From: Pterobdella sp. o SKG-2022
Taxonomy: Eukaryota; Annelida; Clitellata; Hirudinida; Piscicolidae
NCBI GenBank assembly: GCA_964035795.1
Contig: OZ038321.1
Location: 3,826,721 to 3,890,720 of the forward strand
DNA length: 64,000 bases
Reading direction: 5' to 3'
Below the pieces are notes generated by a model, which saw nothing but the letters and a program-made list of their open reading frames with translations, searched no databases and was not told the origin of the DNA. This document shows positions 1-9,018 of this stretch, piece after piece (the first letter of the stretch is position 1; each line of letters starts with the position of its first letter). The translations under genes were made by a program, and so were the position numbers.

Positions 1-224
1 AAAACCTTAGCATTAGTTATATGATTGATATTAAAATTATTTAGCACCCTGAAAATAAAAGCCATTTTAATGTTCCCAAATAAGCTTTTAAAATATATAT
101 TCAATTTTCCCTATAAATTTATTTCAGGGAATTTTTAGTTATAGATGTCCAATTCATGGAAATAGACGTAAAACGATGATGAGGGAACGATGATACAATG
201 TAAAAAATTATTGATATTCTTTAC

Positions 225-339
225 CAAATCGATCATTTTGCCTGAAATTTCTTCCCCAAAACTCTCACATCTCTTCATCTCCTCCTTCTCAACCTGCCGA
301 TTTAATTCTTTCTCATTTCCATTATCAATTGGCTTATAA
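225..339 (-). CDS. Orphan coding-looking exon, unassigned
   Basis: An open stretch on the minus strand lies between a possible acceptor (TTTAG at about 340) and a donor (GGTAAAG at about 224). The translation is hydrophilic and mixed in composition (YKPIDNGNEKELNRQVEKEE, then a segment ending GKMIDL), unlike the low-complexity translations of the surrounding DNA. It is on the same strand as, and downstream of, the C2CD3-like exons, so it could be a later exon of that gene. Its phase does not join directly to the last confident exon at 3883, so at least one more exon would be needed. I do not recognise the family. Confidence 0.25.
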
Positions 340-413
340 CTAAATGAATCAGAAACATGGACTAGACACCAACAAAATATTTTTTTTTTGACAACGTAGC
401 TTTTTGTAAGCAT

Positions 414-1589
414 AACTTACATTATCAATTAATAAAAACAACAACAGCCACTTAATATATCAACTATCAATAACAACATTGGAAATTTATTAGCAAAATT
501 CTACAAATTTTTGCGTAGTTTTACCAACACAAATTGTCCCTTCATCAAGCCATCAATAGGTACTGCTTTTATACTTAATATCATATTAGTAAATTTATCA
601 TGCAGTTTTATGGAACATAAATGAATAAAATTTCGACCATTAGGTCATCCCTATCTGGGGTTTCGGTTGTGCAATTGATGGGTTTCACAGGGCACTACTC
701 CATACAATACAATGGTGTGTCTTATCATGGTAACACAAACTTCAAATGTTTCTAGATCACGTAGTTATAACAATAATATTGATGATGATAATAATGAAAA
801 TAATTATTATTTTTACCCTTCATTCTTCTGTAATGCTAGATATAAAACCAAAAATCGGGTTATTACCAGTGCTCTCAGATGAGTAAAATTGGAATTATTA
901 TCATTATTATAACGATAATAATAAAAAAGATAATAAGATTATTATGAAAACAAAATAAACACTAACTATAGCACAACCATCATCATAATCACGCTCTGCA
1001 TTCACCTTTATAACCTTCTTATCGTAGTTCTCTTTTTCCTCTTCACTCACCTTGAAATTTTAAACAGTCCCATCAATGGCTTGATGATGATGATAATGAT
1101 ACTTGGAGGTATCATAAAAAATTTCGTGGAGTACTTGAAAAAGCTACTCTGTTAACTAGAAACTTTGTGACTTTTTAAATAATAAAATACTCAATGCCAA
1201 TTAATTTCCTGTTAAAGTGTTAAAAATTTGAATTTATAATTTTTTCAGAAAATCGTAAAAATCATTTTTTTTCAATGTTTTTTCAAAAAATTTATAATTT
1301 TCACTTCTGTCACATCATTATAAGCTAATGAAGACATTGTATGTATTTCTTCAATCATACAACCAAAACAGGAATTAATGTAACTTTTCAGAGACATCTT
1401 GTATAGTAATTAGACTTCAAAATGCTAAAGTTTTATGATAAGACTATACTTATCGAAAATTATAGCTTTTATTTTAAATAAATGTATGAATCCTCAATTG
1501 ATGTTTTTGAAGTTTAATTAGAACCATAATAGTAATACGAACAATAATAATAACAGAAATTTATATAGCGCCAAGGTAAAACAATAAAA
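414..1589. other. Non-coding AT-rich stretch
   Basis: No supportable gene. It holds ATT/GAT-type simple repeats (about 765-960), a repeat fragment at 640-765 listed separately, and near 1430-1490 a partial copy of the 'cttatcgaaaattttagtt' sequence that forms the arms of the fold-back element at 18890-19085. Confidence 0.5.
640..765. repeat. Interspersed repeat fragment (GCGCTACTCC family)
   Basis: A block reading ccctatctgggg..gttgtgcaatt..gggcactactcc, then a tggtgtgt core, is matched at 47640-47740 (ccctaactgg..attgtgcaatt..gggcgctactcc..ttgtgtgt). A related segment lies directly 3' of the tRNA-like part of the SINE at 54709-54834 (tttatctggggg..ggttccacagagcgctattc). This suggests a body module of the same tRNA-derived SINE superfamily. 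Two or three copies in 64 kb show it is interspersed. Confidence 0.45.
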
Positions 1590-1590
1590 C

Positions 1591-1776
1591 TTCGATGTAA
1601 AATAGCTGGAAATAAATATAGTAGAAACAAACACTATGGTTTATTGATAAACTTATTACACAAAGCTTTTCGTAAGAGTATCTTACATTATCAAGTACAA
1701 TAATGTAAGATATTCTTACAAAAAGCTTCGTGCAATAAGTTTATCAATAAACCTTAGTGTTTTTTTCTATTATAAT
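1591..1776. repeat. Fold-back (MITE-like) element, family 1
   Basis: The left arm (gatgtaaaatagctgg, then aacaaacactatggttta and cacaaagcttttcgtaagag) is followed within a few bases by its reverse complement (taagatattcttac, aaaaagcttcgtg, aaaccttagtgttt). The whole is a palindrome of about 185 bp with almost no loop. Fuller copies lie at 11051-11250, 25668-25852 and 30378-30646, and a half copy at 48598-48678. No coding capacity. Shared terminal arms and multiple copies fit a non-autonomous DNA transposon. Confidence 0.75.
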
Positions 1777-2002
1777 AAAATCTTCCCAAATTAATAAGTC
1801 ATCCCAAAACCTCTATAGTTATAAAAGCATTATGAAACCTTGAAAGTTGGTGAGTTATAGAAAAGTTCGTTAACAACATCTTCATCGCTCAAGAAATCTC
1901 CACAAGCATTAGGCTTGTAAGACAGTCTACCCCTTGCTGAAGGCTGGGAGAGTGTTATTCAATTATAGAATTGGCTAATTCATTATCACGATACGGATTG
2001 AT

Positions 2003-2104
2003 GAAATGGGGTATTTATAGAGCGCTTTTTTTAATAAATCAAAACGCTTACTACAAGTATAATGTAGCGAAATCAAAACTGCGAAACGGGTGCTAATTGT
2101 CGAA
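2003..2104 (-). mobile_element. tRNA-derived SINE, 3' body only
   Basis: Matches the body of the SINE copies at 8108-8285 and 59586-59756: ggggtatttatagagcgctt, a second aaacgctt block, and a gggtgctaattgtcg junction. The tRNA-like head with promoter boxes is missing. Read on the minus strand it ends in the shared gcgctctataaatacc tail. Confidence 0.6.
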
Positions 2105-2371
2105 TAAGAGTATAATTATCATCCTCATCAAAGTTTATCGTCTTTGTAACACTATTTTTATATGGTTAGATTAATTATATAATTGATATTAAATGAATAC
2201 CCAATAGATTTCTAATGAATTATCATAAGAATTGGTGAAATAAAACAAGCTATAAAAAGGATTAGATTGACTCAAAAAAATTGTCGCATATTTTTCTTAA
2301 ACAAACGTGTTTTTAAAAACATCTTAATTTAGAGAAAGTATATAAAATTCAATACTATATATCTTCAAAAA

Positions 2372-2452
2372 TTAATCTCCAACATCTATCGACTCCAGGA
2401 TGAGGTCTAGTGGATTCTTCAGCTCTTCTTCCTCAGCCATTTTCTTGTAGCC
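2372..2452 (-). CDS. Orphan terminal coding exon, unassigned
   Basis: On the minus strand an acceptor (TAACAAG at about 2453) opens an 81-nt frame that ends in TAA at 2372-2374. It encodes 26 residues beginning GYKKMAEEEELKNPLDLILE and ending ESIDVGD. GC content is clearly higher than the surrounding AT-rich DNA, as in the confirmed exons of this window. It lies downstream of the C2CD3-like exons on the same strand. A direct splice from the exon ending at 3883 would be out of phase, so it is either a later exon of that gene or the last exon of another gene. No family recognised. Confidence 0.35.
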   Translation of the reverse strand, partial: GYKKMAEEEELKNPLDLILESIDVGD

Positions 2453-3504
2453 CTTGTTACTTTAAGTATTTGAAATTACGTTAGAAGATATATATGAGGC
2501 CTTTTTTTTCTATATTTGTTAAGTTGCTGTCTTTTTTTTTTGTCAAATCAAATGCGTGGGACCCCCTAATGAAGAGAATACAAAAATCAACCAATGGAGG
2601 GACACAGAGATAAATCTCTCAATAAAATCGTTTTAGATCAAAATAAGAATATTCAGATAATAATTAACTTTACTCATTGACAATATCACATAATTACATA
2701 ATAGTTTACAAAATTTAATCTTCCTTAATTGTTCTTTCCTATCTAATCTAAAATTTTTTTATAATCACCTACCTTCACAAAAGTTTACTACTAATGATTT
2801 ATGATAAGGTACTTATCGAAAATTTTAGTTGTTTTAAATAAATGTATCAAAAAATTCCTCAAAAAATTTGAAAATAAAAAGTTATTCAGATAGATAAATA
2901 AATAGATAAAAATAGATTGACAATTGAATTAGAAAAACTACTATTAGATAAATGACTACTAATAGATCACTTAATAATGTAAGCTAGTCTTACGAAAAAC
3001 TTCGTGTCTTCGTTTTAATAAATACTTTATGTTTGTTGACCTTACTACTATTAGGTAGATACCATGATTTTAAATCCAATATCACTCTCTATATTTAGCG
3101 TGGATAGATTGAGTAGAATAAAAAAACATCATTGAAATTCATGCATATCTTTTAACACCAACCTGCTTATGTCGTTTATAGTCTTATTGCTTGACTGCAC
3201 CATTTCATTGCGTAGCAGTTCTCCGTATCTTATCAGGTTGTCTATCAATTCCCCTGTAGTTTCAATTCGTTATGGGCATTAATGGTTAAGTTTAAAAAAT
3301 GAACTTTTTTTTGCTTTCCATAATTAGCGCCATTTAACGCAATTGTTATTTGAAAGTAGATTTTTATTAAAAAACCAGAAATTTTTTTATAATCTTCATA
3401 ATATCTTACGCAGAAATCTTTACCATCACCACTAATATCGTAATCACAGCATAATGAAAAATATATAACTCCAAACAAGTGAGAAACATAAAAAACACTG
3501 TGAA
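2453..3504. other. Non-coding stretch with repeat fragments
   Basis: Contains fragments of the fold-back families: about 2790-2850 (cttatcgaaaattttagttg, as in 18890-19085) and about 2965-3030 (aatgtaagctagtcttacg with aaaacttcgtg, family 1). The longest open frame (3245-3478, minus) has no family features and no clear splice sites, so I do not call it. Confidence 0.5.
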
Positions 3505-3790
3505 TCTTAACACGAAAATATTTGAATTATGTATTTTGACAAAACTTTTCGATATATTCTATATCATCATGAGGTATTGTAAACAAGATGTCTTTGTACA
3601 AGTTTATTATTATTATTCTTTTTATTATATAGCGCTATTCACGGTTTAACGTTGTCAAGCATCTTGTTTACAATATATATTCATTAGTTACCTGATGATG
3701 ATATAGAATATTCCGGAAAGATGCATCAAAACAAAAAATTCAAATATTGTGTCTTTATGATTAAAAACTTCGAGGCTAATTATTCACATT
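3505..3790. repeat. Inverted-repeat element, family 4
   Basis: The arms run inward from aaaatatttgaattatg and aaaacttttcgatatattc..atcatcatgaggta..aacaagatg at the left. At the right the reverse-complement version appears (catcttgtttacaa..gatgatgatatagaatattcc..caaatattgtgtc). A second half copy at 62135-62265 carries the same ordered blocks (ttagttacctgatgatgatg, then tttcaaatattgtcgtg, then gaagctaattattcac). No coding capacity. Confidence 0.6.
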
Positions 3791-3882
3791 AGAAAATATT
3801 ATAAAACTACTAAGTTTATTATAGCGGCAAAAACTTCTACTTTTTCTGAACCACGTTCCCACCCACCATTCAAAAAGCTAAC

Positions 3883-5867
3883 CTTGATCAGTGTTGGATT
3901 GCAGTTTGATATTATCTAAATTGTTCACCAACTGATGGTATGAGTTGTTACCTGCAATCACCTGTTTAAAGTCTTTCTTAATTTCTGTTTGTTTGGCTTT
4001 ATTACTGCTACTTTTCAAAACGCTATCAAGCTTATTATTATCAACGCTACTAACATTATTGCCAATTGTGCTATTATTTTTATTAAAATTTTCGTTATTA
4101 TTGTTTTTATTATTATTGTTATAGTTATCCAAAAGTTTAATATTTTTTATGTTGTTTTCTTTGTCTTTCGTCAAATCTATCTTGTATGTTCTTGACAAAG
4201 GCTTCGAAAAGAGGTTGATCTGGTTGATAAATGCCATATGGGGTCTTAATAGATGTATAATAAAATATTACAAACATTATTTTTCTGTGTTATACCTAGC
4301 GCAGTTTCAAAAAAATTGTCTTAAAGATAATAATTCTGATAACCATAATGTCATTATGGAAGCAACATTAATAATCATAATTCAAACAGATTGGTTATGA
4401 AAACACTTTTTGAAAGATTAATTAATTTATGAAGCTTTTTTTAATTTCTAATCATCGAAATCAGAGTTTGAGCAGTAATAACGGCAATCTATTGATAATT
4501 ATAGTGCCTTTCCTACACATAAATACCTGCTCCACATCGTTGAATACACCTTCAGAAGTGGGACAATTCGGGTCTGATGAACTATGAACTGAAGATTATA
4601 TTACTCTATAAATATTATGTGATTTCTAAAACCTTATTAATGATAAAAAAATAAATTGATCAACATAAAAAAGACTGATTAAGCTCTAGACTGATTTTTC
4701 ACAAGCCACATGAAATAATGATATTTATGAACACTAATAATTTTTATATCTTAATAAAAATTATGAGTGTTCATAAGAAATTTTAAACTTTATACTGAAA
4801 CTTGATAAACATTGCAAAGCAACTATGTTATCAAAAAATGATGACATCTCCAACTTGAAGCTGGTTGGATGGAAATGTGGACTTTCAAGTTTCCAATTTT
4901 GTGGTTTGAGTCATTTATCACTGCTAAAAATCTGTTTTGATAGTTATTATAATAATTATATATTAATATTATGGATAACTAATGGTAATAATCAATATTG
5001 AAGGTTATGTTACTGGTATTACTAATAATAAGTTTAATAATGATGATAGCAGTGATAATTAAACAATTATTATTGAAAATTTTCTTTTAACAATGAAATT
5101 GTTAATAATTTTAACAGTGAAAATAAAATGAGAATTTTATCATAATCATATTTAAGCTTATGAGTTTCAAGGTAACATAAAGAAGTCTCTAAAAAATTAA
5201 GCAAACTTTTTGATAGGTTGGTTTGAACGCAGGGTTTGTAAATTGGTGAGCACACATCTACCAATAGTTACCTTTTCCTCTAAAACTTCAAAACCCAACA
5301 CTTTCATGTCTAAATGAATTAATTAAGGTATTTAATTGTTAAAGATATGATTTACTAAAAACAAAACTTTTTGTTCATTAAGTAAAAAAATTGAAAAATT
5401 TCAAAAACAGAAAATTGATTTACTTCTATTTTAAGGAATAAATGTAAAACCTTTTAAATAATTATTGAATTGTATAGGTCCAGATTTAAGAGGATAGAAA
5501 ACCGGTAGAAAAACAACTTTTCTATCTAATGTTTCCGACAAAGGTCTGAAAATAATACATAGCAATAACTTAAGGTTTATTGATAAGAATTTACAAAGCT
5601 TTTTGTAAGGTTAGCACACAGTATCACGTCAATAAAATTGAGTTGAGATTAGTTAATATAGAATTAATTCAAACAAAACAACTTGAAAATAGTTCCTGGA
5701 CCTTCTTCTCCCCACCATAACAGCTTTACAGCAAGACTTTTTGAAACGTCTTTTTTGTATAGATTCATCCATTGAAAAGAAAGTTCAACCTTGACATATC
5801 TTCTTAACTGGCCATCTACTTTTGGTGGTAAACTGGTACTATTCTGTTGATATTTTTTCATATACAT
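3883..5867 (-). CDS. C2CD3: C2CD3-like centriolar protein, N-terminal part
   Basis: Exons, 5' to 3': 5683-5867, 5451-5545, 5207-5309 and 3883-4244. Phases join cleanly for the first three (2+1, 1+2). The ATG at 5867 is preceded directly by an in-frame TAA. The protein opens with STSLPPKVDGQLRRYVKVEL and a WWGEEGPGTIF block, as in the N-terminal region of C2CD3, where human has an LPPLVEGQLR / RWWGE..GT.F pattern. Exon 2 adds YPLKSGPIQFNNYL (human CGPKQF.SYL). Exon 3 adds DM.VL.FEV....TIGRC...LQ.L..NQPI, matching the C2-like fold end. Exon 4 is phase-compatible but strongly Asn/Lys-rich, so it is less certain. Known role of the family: centriole elongation and distal appendages, needed for ciliogenesis. 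The 3' remainder is not identified and may lie beyond the left edge. Confidence 0.75.
5563..5635. repeat. Fold-back family 1 fragment in C2CD3 intron 1
   Basis: The blocks taaggtttattgataag and acaaagctttttgtaagg match one degenerate arm of the family-1 palindromes. It lies inside the short first intron of the C2CD3-like gene (5546-5682). Confidence 0.5.
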
Positions 5868-7040
5868 TTATCTTAAGATGTATAATAAAACTATGAATAA
5901 ATGTGTATATTTGGTTCATGATGTTAATTTTAAATGTCAATAATTTCAAATTGTATAAAAAACTCAACTATAATATTTTTCATTTTTGAGTTCAATCTTT
6001 TCAACTCGTATTCCATTAATAATCCCGGTTATTATGGAAACAAGTGCTTTTTTGGTCTGACTAAACTAAACCTTATTATTTGTATTATTTTTATTACTTT
6101 GCTTTTTTTAGCAGTAAAATTTTGAATTATAAAGATTTATAAGAACACGTGAAGAAAATTCATATTTAGCTAAAATTTTCAACAAGTAAAACTTTGTCTT
6201 TTAGTTTTGATATAATCCTGGCTATGCGTTCAGGAATGAAAAACAATAATCTTCTTTAGCCAAAGTAAATACTGCAAATTATTTTATGGAAATAATAATA
6301 ATTAAAAAAAATATGATAATGGAAATAACAATAATAATAAAAATAATAATAGAAAAAAATTAGAATTTAAAAAACTTTAACGTACTTGATAATGTTACAT
6401 TGTTGACGAAAAGCTTTGTACTTAATAAAATTACCTTTAGTGTTTAAATAATTTGCAGTAAAACCTTGTCATAATTCATAAATAAAAGGAAACTTTGTTA
6501 AAAATTTCAGGTAAATAGAAATTTTTTCTACGTGCTCTTATAAATTCTCATAAGTTGAAGTTTTACTGGTAAAAGTCAAGTTTACAAGAAAACGTACGAT
6601 GTCTCTAAAAAAAAATTCGCTTTTATTCCTAACGTTTCCCTAAAATTTGAAAAAAAATGATTTTGATTTTATGACTAGCTTCCATACAAAATTATAAGCT
6701 TTGTCACCTTGGCTGCGGAAGTTTAAATCATTTACATTTACAGAATTTACAAAGAAATTTGGACACAATTTTTATTAACGCTTGGTTTTGCAACGTTTGC
6801 GCTAGGAATAAAATTTGTTACTTTCTTGAACAATATTTAAAAATTTCGTTTTTATTCAACAAATTATGGGTCAAAGTAGTACATTTCGTATTATCTGATT
6901 AATTATGAAGTGATTTGTTGGTTTTTCTTAACTTTGGCGGTTTTTTCAATAATTTTTCTTGTTTTATATTCAAATGAAAACACTTTTAGGAATTTATTTT
7001 ATTCCACGAAGCTTTTCGTATTCAACTTGATTTATAAAAA
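5868..7040. other. Intergenic; upstream of C2CD3-like gene
   Basis: No supportable gene. A 63-codon plus-strand frame (5934-6125) is AT-rich and hydrophobic with no family features. At 6240-6290 and 6375-6470 there are blocks also found around the fold-back element at 14124-14320 (aagctttgtacttaataaaa, tacctttagtg, aataatttgcagta, tagccaaagtaaatactgca). They are arranged here as a broken or rearranged copy. Confidence 0.45.
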
Positions 7041-7395
7041 CACATTTAGATCAATGTTCGGATGGTAGAGGAAGAAGTTATGGAAAGTTGATAAACCATC
7101 TGGAAGTTTGTCTCTGGAAATCTCTAGCCCACATACCATTTCCAATAGTGATAAAGCTGAGATAGACAAGTTGTATGAAGTTACTGAGAAGAGCTTTTTG
7201 CACTCTTACTATGTTTCACATTAAAATCATCTCTGTCTCTGATACACTGTGGATTTCTCCGTTATAAGACCATTCATACTCTCTCTTGATACCAATCCAT
7301 CACCGCCCCTTATTGAAACCACTCAGCCCTTTGACGTCTCTAACAAGGAAAGCCGCAAACCTATAACACAGAGAACTAAGATTTTTTGATCTTAT
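7041..7395 (+). other. Possible decayed coding sequence, unassigned
   Basis: Base composition and codon texture change here. One plus-strand frame reads DKPSGSLSLEISSPHTISNS followed by an acidic stretch and a TAA near 7223. A second frame (about 7273-7389) reads LSLDTNPSPPLIETTQPFDV followed by a basic end and TGA. These look like pieces of one former coding region broken by frameshifts, or two exons. I do not recognise the family. It lies close to a Penelope-like remnant (7764-8057, opposite strand), so a transposon origin is possible. Confidence 0.25.
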
Positions 7396-7763
7396 TGTTG
7401 CATTAACTTTTTTTTCTGATCTCAAGACTTTTTCTCTAATCAGTATGTAAAGCTTCATAATAAAATTTCTGAAAACCTCCTCTGATATTGTTTGTTAGTT
7501 AACAGCTAAACTAATTAAAAATCAAATTATTTTGACTATATTAAAAAAAACTAAAATCAGTAAATAGAAAATAAATTTTTTGGTTTATAACTTAAACCAA
7601 TTGAAATTTTATAAAATTCACCTAGTTAATCGAAACTACTCGAAACGGTCTTAAAATTTAGAATATCACAAGATAAAAATTTTATACAAATAAACTAAAT
7701 ATCCGTTACCTAGCAACTACTGAAGAGAAAACAGTGCTTAATAATACATTCAAAAATTTTATA

Positions 7764-8057
7764 CTAAGTCAAGCCATTCCTAAACAAAGTTAATTTTCTA
7801 ATGTCAATTTTGATATAATAGGCTTCTAGGATTTTTCTCTTCCTATTGTCCAACGAAGCTTTGTCCAGTATTTTCCAACAGAAAGAGTGCGATGGATTTT
7901 CCAACAGATGTTTAGCCGGTTCCGATTTACCCTGGCAATATTCATTGTCCTTCCAACGTACCACAGCATTTCTCAGAGTATCTCCAATGGAAGTTTTGGA
8001 GCAAGAACATGTACCCTTGTAAATGACACTATGAGGATGAGAAATTTTATCCTTCAA
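7764..8057 (-). mobile_element. Penelope-like retroelement remnant, GIY-YIG end
   Basis: A 97-codon minus-strand frame with the layout of the C-terminal GIY-YIG-type endonuclease of Penelope-like elements: HSVIYKGTCSCSKTSIGDT (compare the usual V-Y-x-I-x-C-x-C-G-x-x-Y-I-G-E-T), then R(N)AVVRW, then GKSEPAKHLLENPSHSF.W.IL, and RKRKILEAYYIK near the end. The second Y of the nuclease signature is replaced by S and there is no reverse-transcriptase domain next to it. It is a dead fragment. A SINE lies 50 bp away. Family assignment is from motif memory and was not searched. Confidence 0.6.
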
Positions 8058-8107
8058 GGGAAAGACTTATCTCATCTCAGAAACGTGAAAAGGACAACAT
8101 CCCTAAT

Positions 8108-8285
8108 GTAATGTAATGCGGTATTTATAAATCGCTTTTCCTGATAGATCAAAGCGCTTGATACAAATTTAATGTAGTGAAATCACACTGTGGAACAGGT
8201 GCTAATTGTCGGCCCACGTGGGATCGAGCCCGGTAGCTTTAGATAATTAGTCTAATGCTCAACCATTGAGCTATAGGGGCCGACA
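8108..8285 (-). mobile_element. tRNA-derived SINE, near full length
   Basis: Read on the minus strand: a tRNA-like head (ggcccctatagctcaatggt, i.e. an A-box, then gggctcgatccc, a B-box), a cgtgggccgacaattagcac junction, a gttccacagtgtg box, and a tail with paired caaagcgctt / aaagcg..ttataaatacc blocks. The 59586-59756 copy is collinear over the whole length in the opposite orientation. The head folds as a degraded tRNA whose 7-base anticodon loop would be CTAATTA. It is not a functional tRNA gene because the acceptor stem and 3' context are replaced by the SINE body. Confidence 0.8.
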
Positions 8286-9018
8286 TTCAAATTAAATAGG
8301 ATAAAGAAAAGAATTGTACCCTAAAAGAGTAGAAACCTTCTCAGATAACTGATTTAAGAGCTGGGTTGGTGTCTTTGAACATCAACCCTAGAACCCAAAG
8401 TGCTCATTTTTAAGTATTGGCGTAATTTTTATCAATTATGTGCATTTCAGCTCAATTTTCCTAAACATGAAATCAGCAATAATTCGTTTTTTTTCTTGTG
8501 TTCATTGTAAGCCGGCTACCTATACCGCCTTTTTTTTAATGTGTAATCGTAATCGTTTATAGCGTAATCGATCCAACTCTAAGCATACGAATCTAATAAA
8601 AACATTGACCTTTTTAAACTAGTTTCAAAAAGTAATTTATTTGAAAAAAATGGTTTGCATCGTTAATCTGACGAGTTTTTGATTTCATTAAGGTTCTCAA
8701 GTATTAAAGCTAGATTTTGTTTTCATCATATCGTTTTCCAATGTTTAAAAGTTTACTAAGTAAATCTATCAAAAAGGTAAAAACTTGAGTTGAGCTCTAA
8801 ATTAGTCATGCGTTTTTCTCATTTTATCAAATTTGATTTACTAGAAATTTTGAAAAATTATCTTCATTTTTCATTGTCTTTAGACTCCAATTTCTACTTT
8901 ATTTAAAGCATTATTAAAATTTTTAATGTATATTTAATAGCTTATGTGAATTTTTACTTCATTAAATTTTATTTATAAAACATAAGAAGTTATCTATGAC
9001 GCAAACTAGGCCTTAAAG
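8286..9018. other. Intergenic, upstream of isochorismatase-domain gene
   Basis: AT-rich, no open frame of note. It presumably carries the promoter of the gene starting at 9019, but I see no clear TATA box or other defined element. Confidence 0.4.

Noticed and set aside
5200..5225. An 18-nt intron in C2CD3-like exon 3 (and 22- or 34-nt introns in the CA-related last exon)
   Set aside because: Such tiny introns would be exceptional for an animal and all other introns here are 65 nt or longer; splicing to a later exon, a frameshift or chance explains the data better. The CA case is kept as a finding because the downstream frame looks coding.
8220..8285. A tRNA gene on the minus strand (A- and B-boxes present)
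   Set aside because: The head is followed by a SINE body found at several loci and the acceptor stem is not intact; 54780-54834 and 59586-59650 are the same case.
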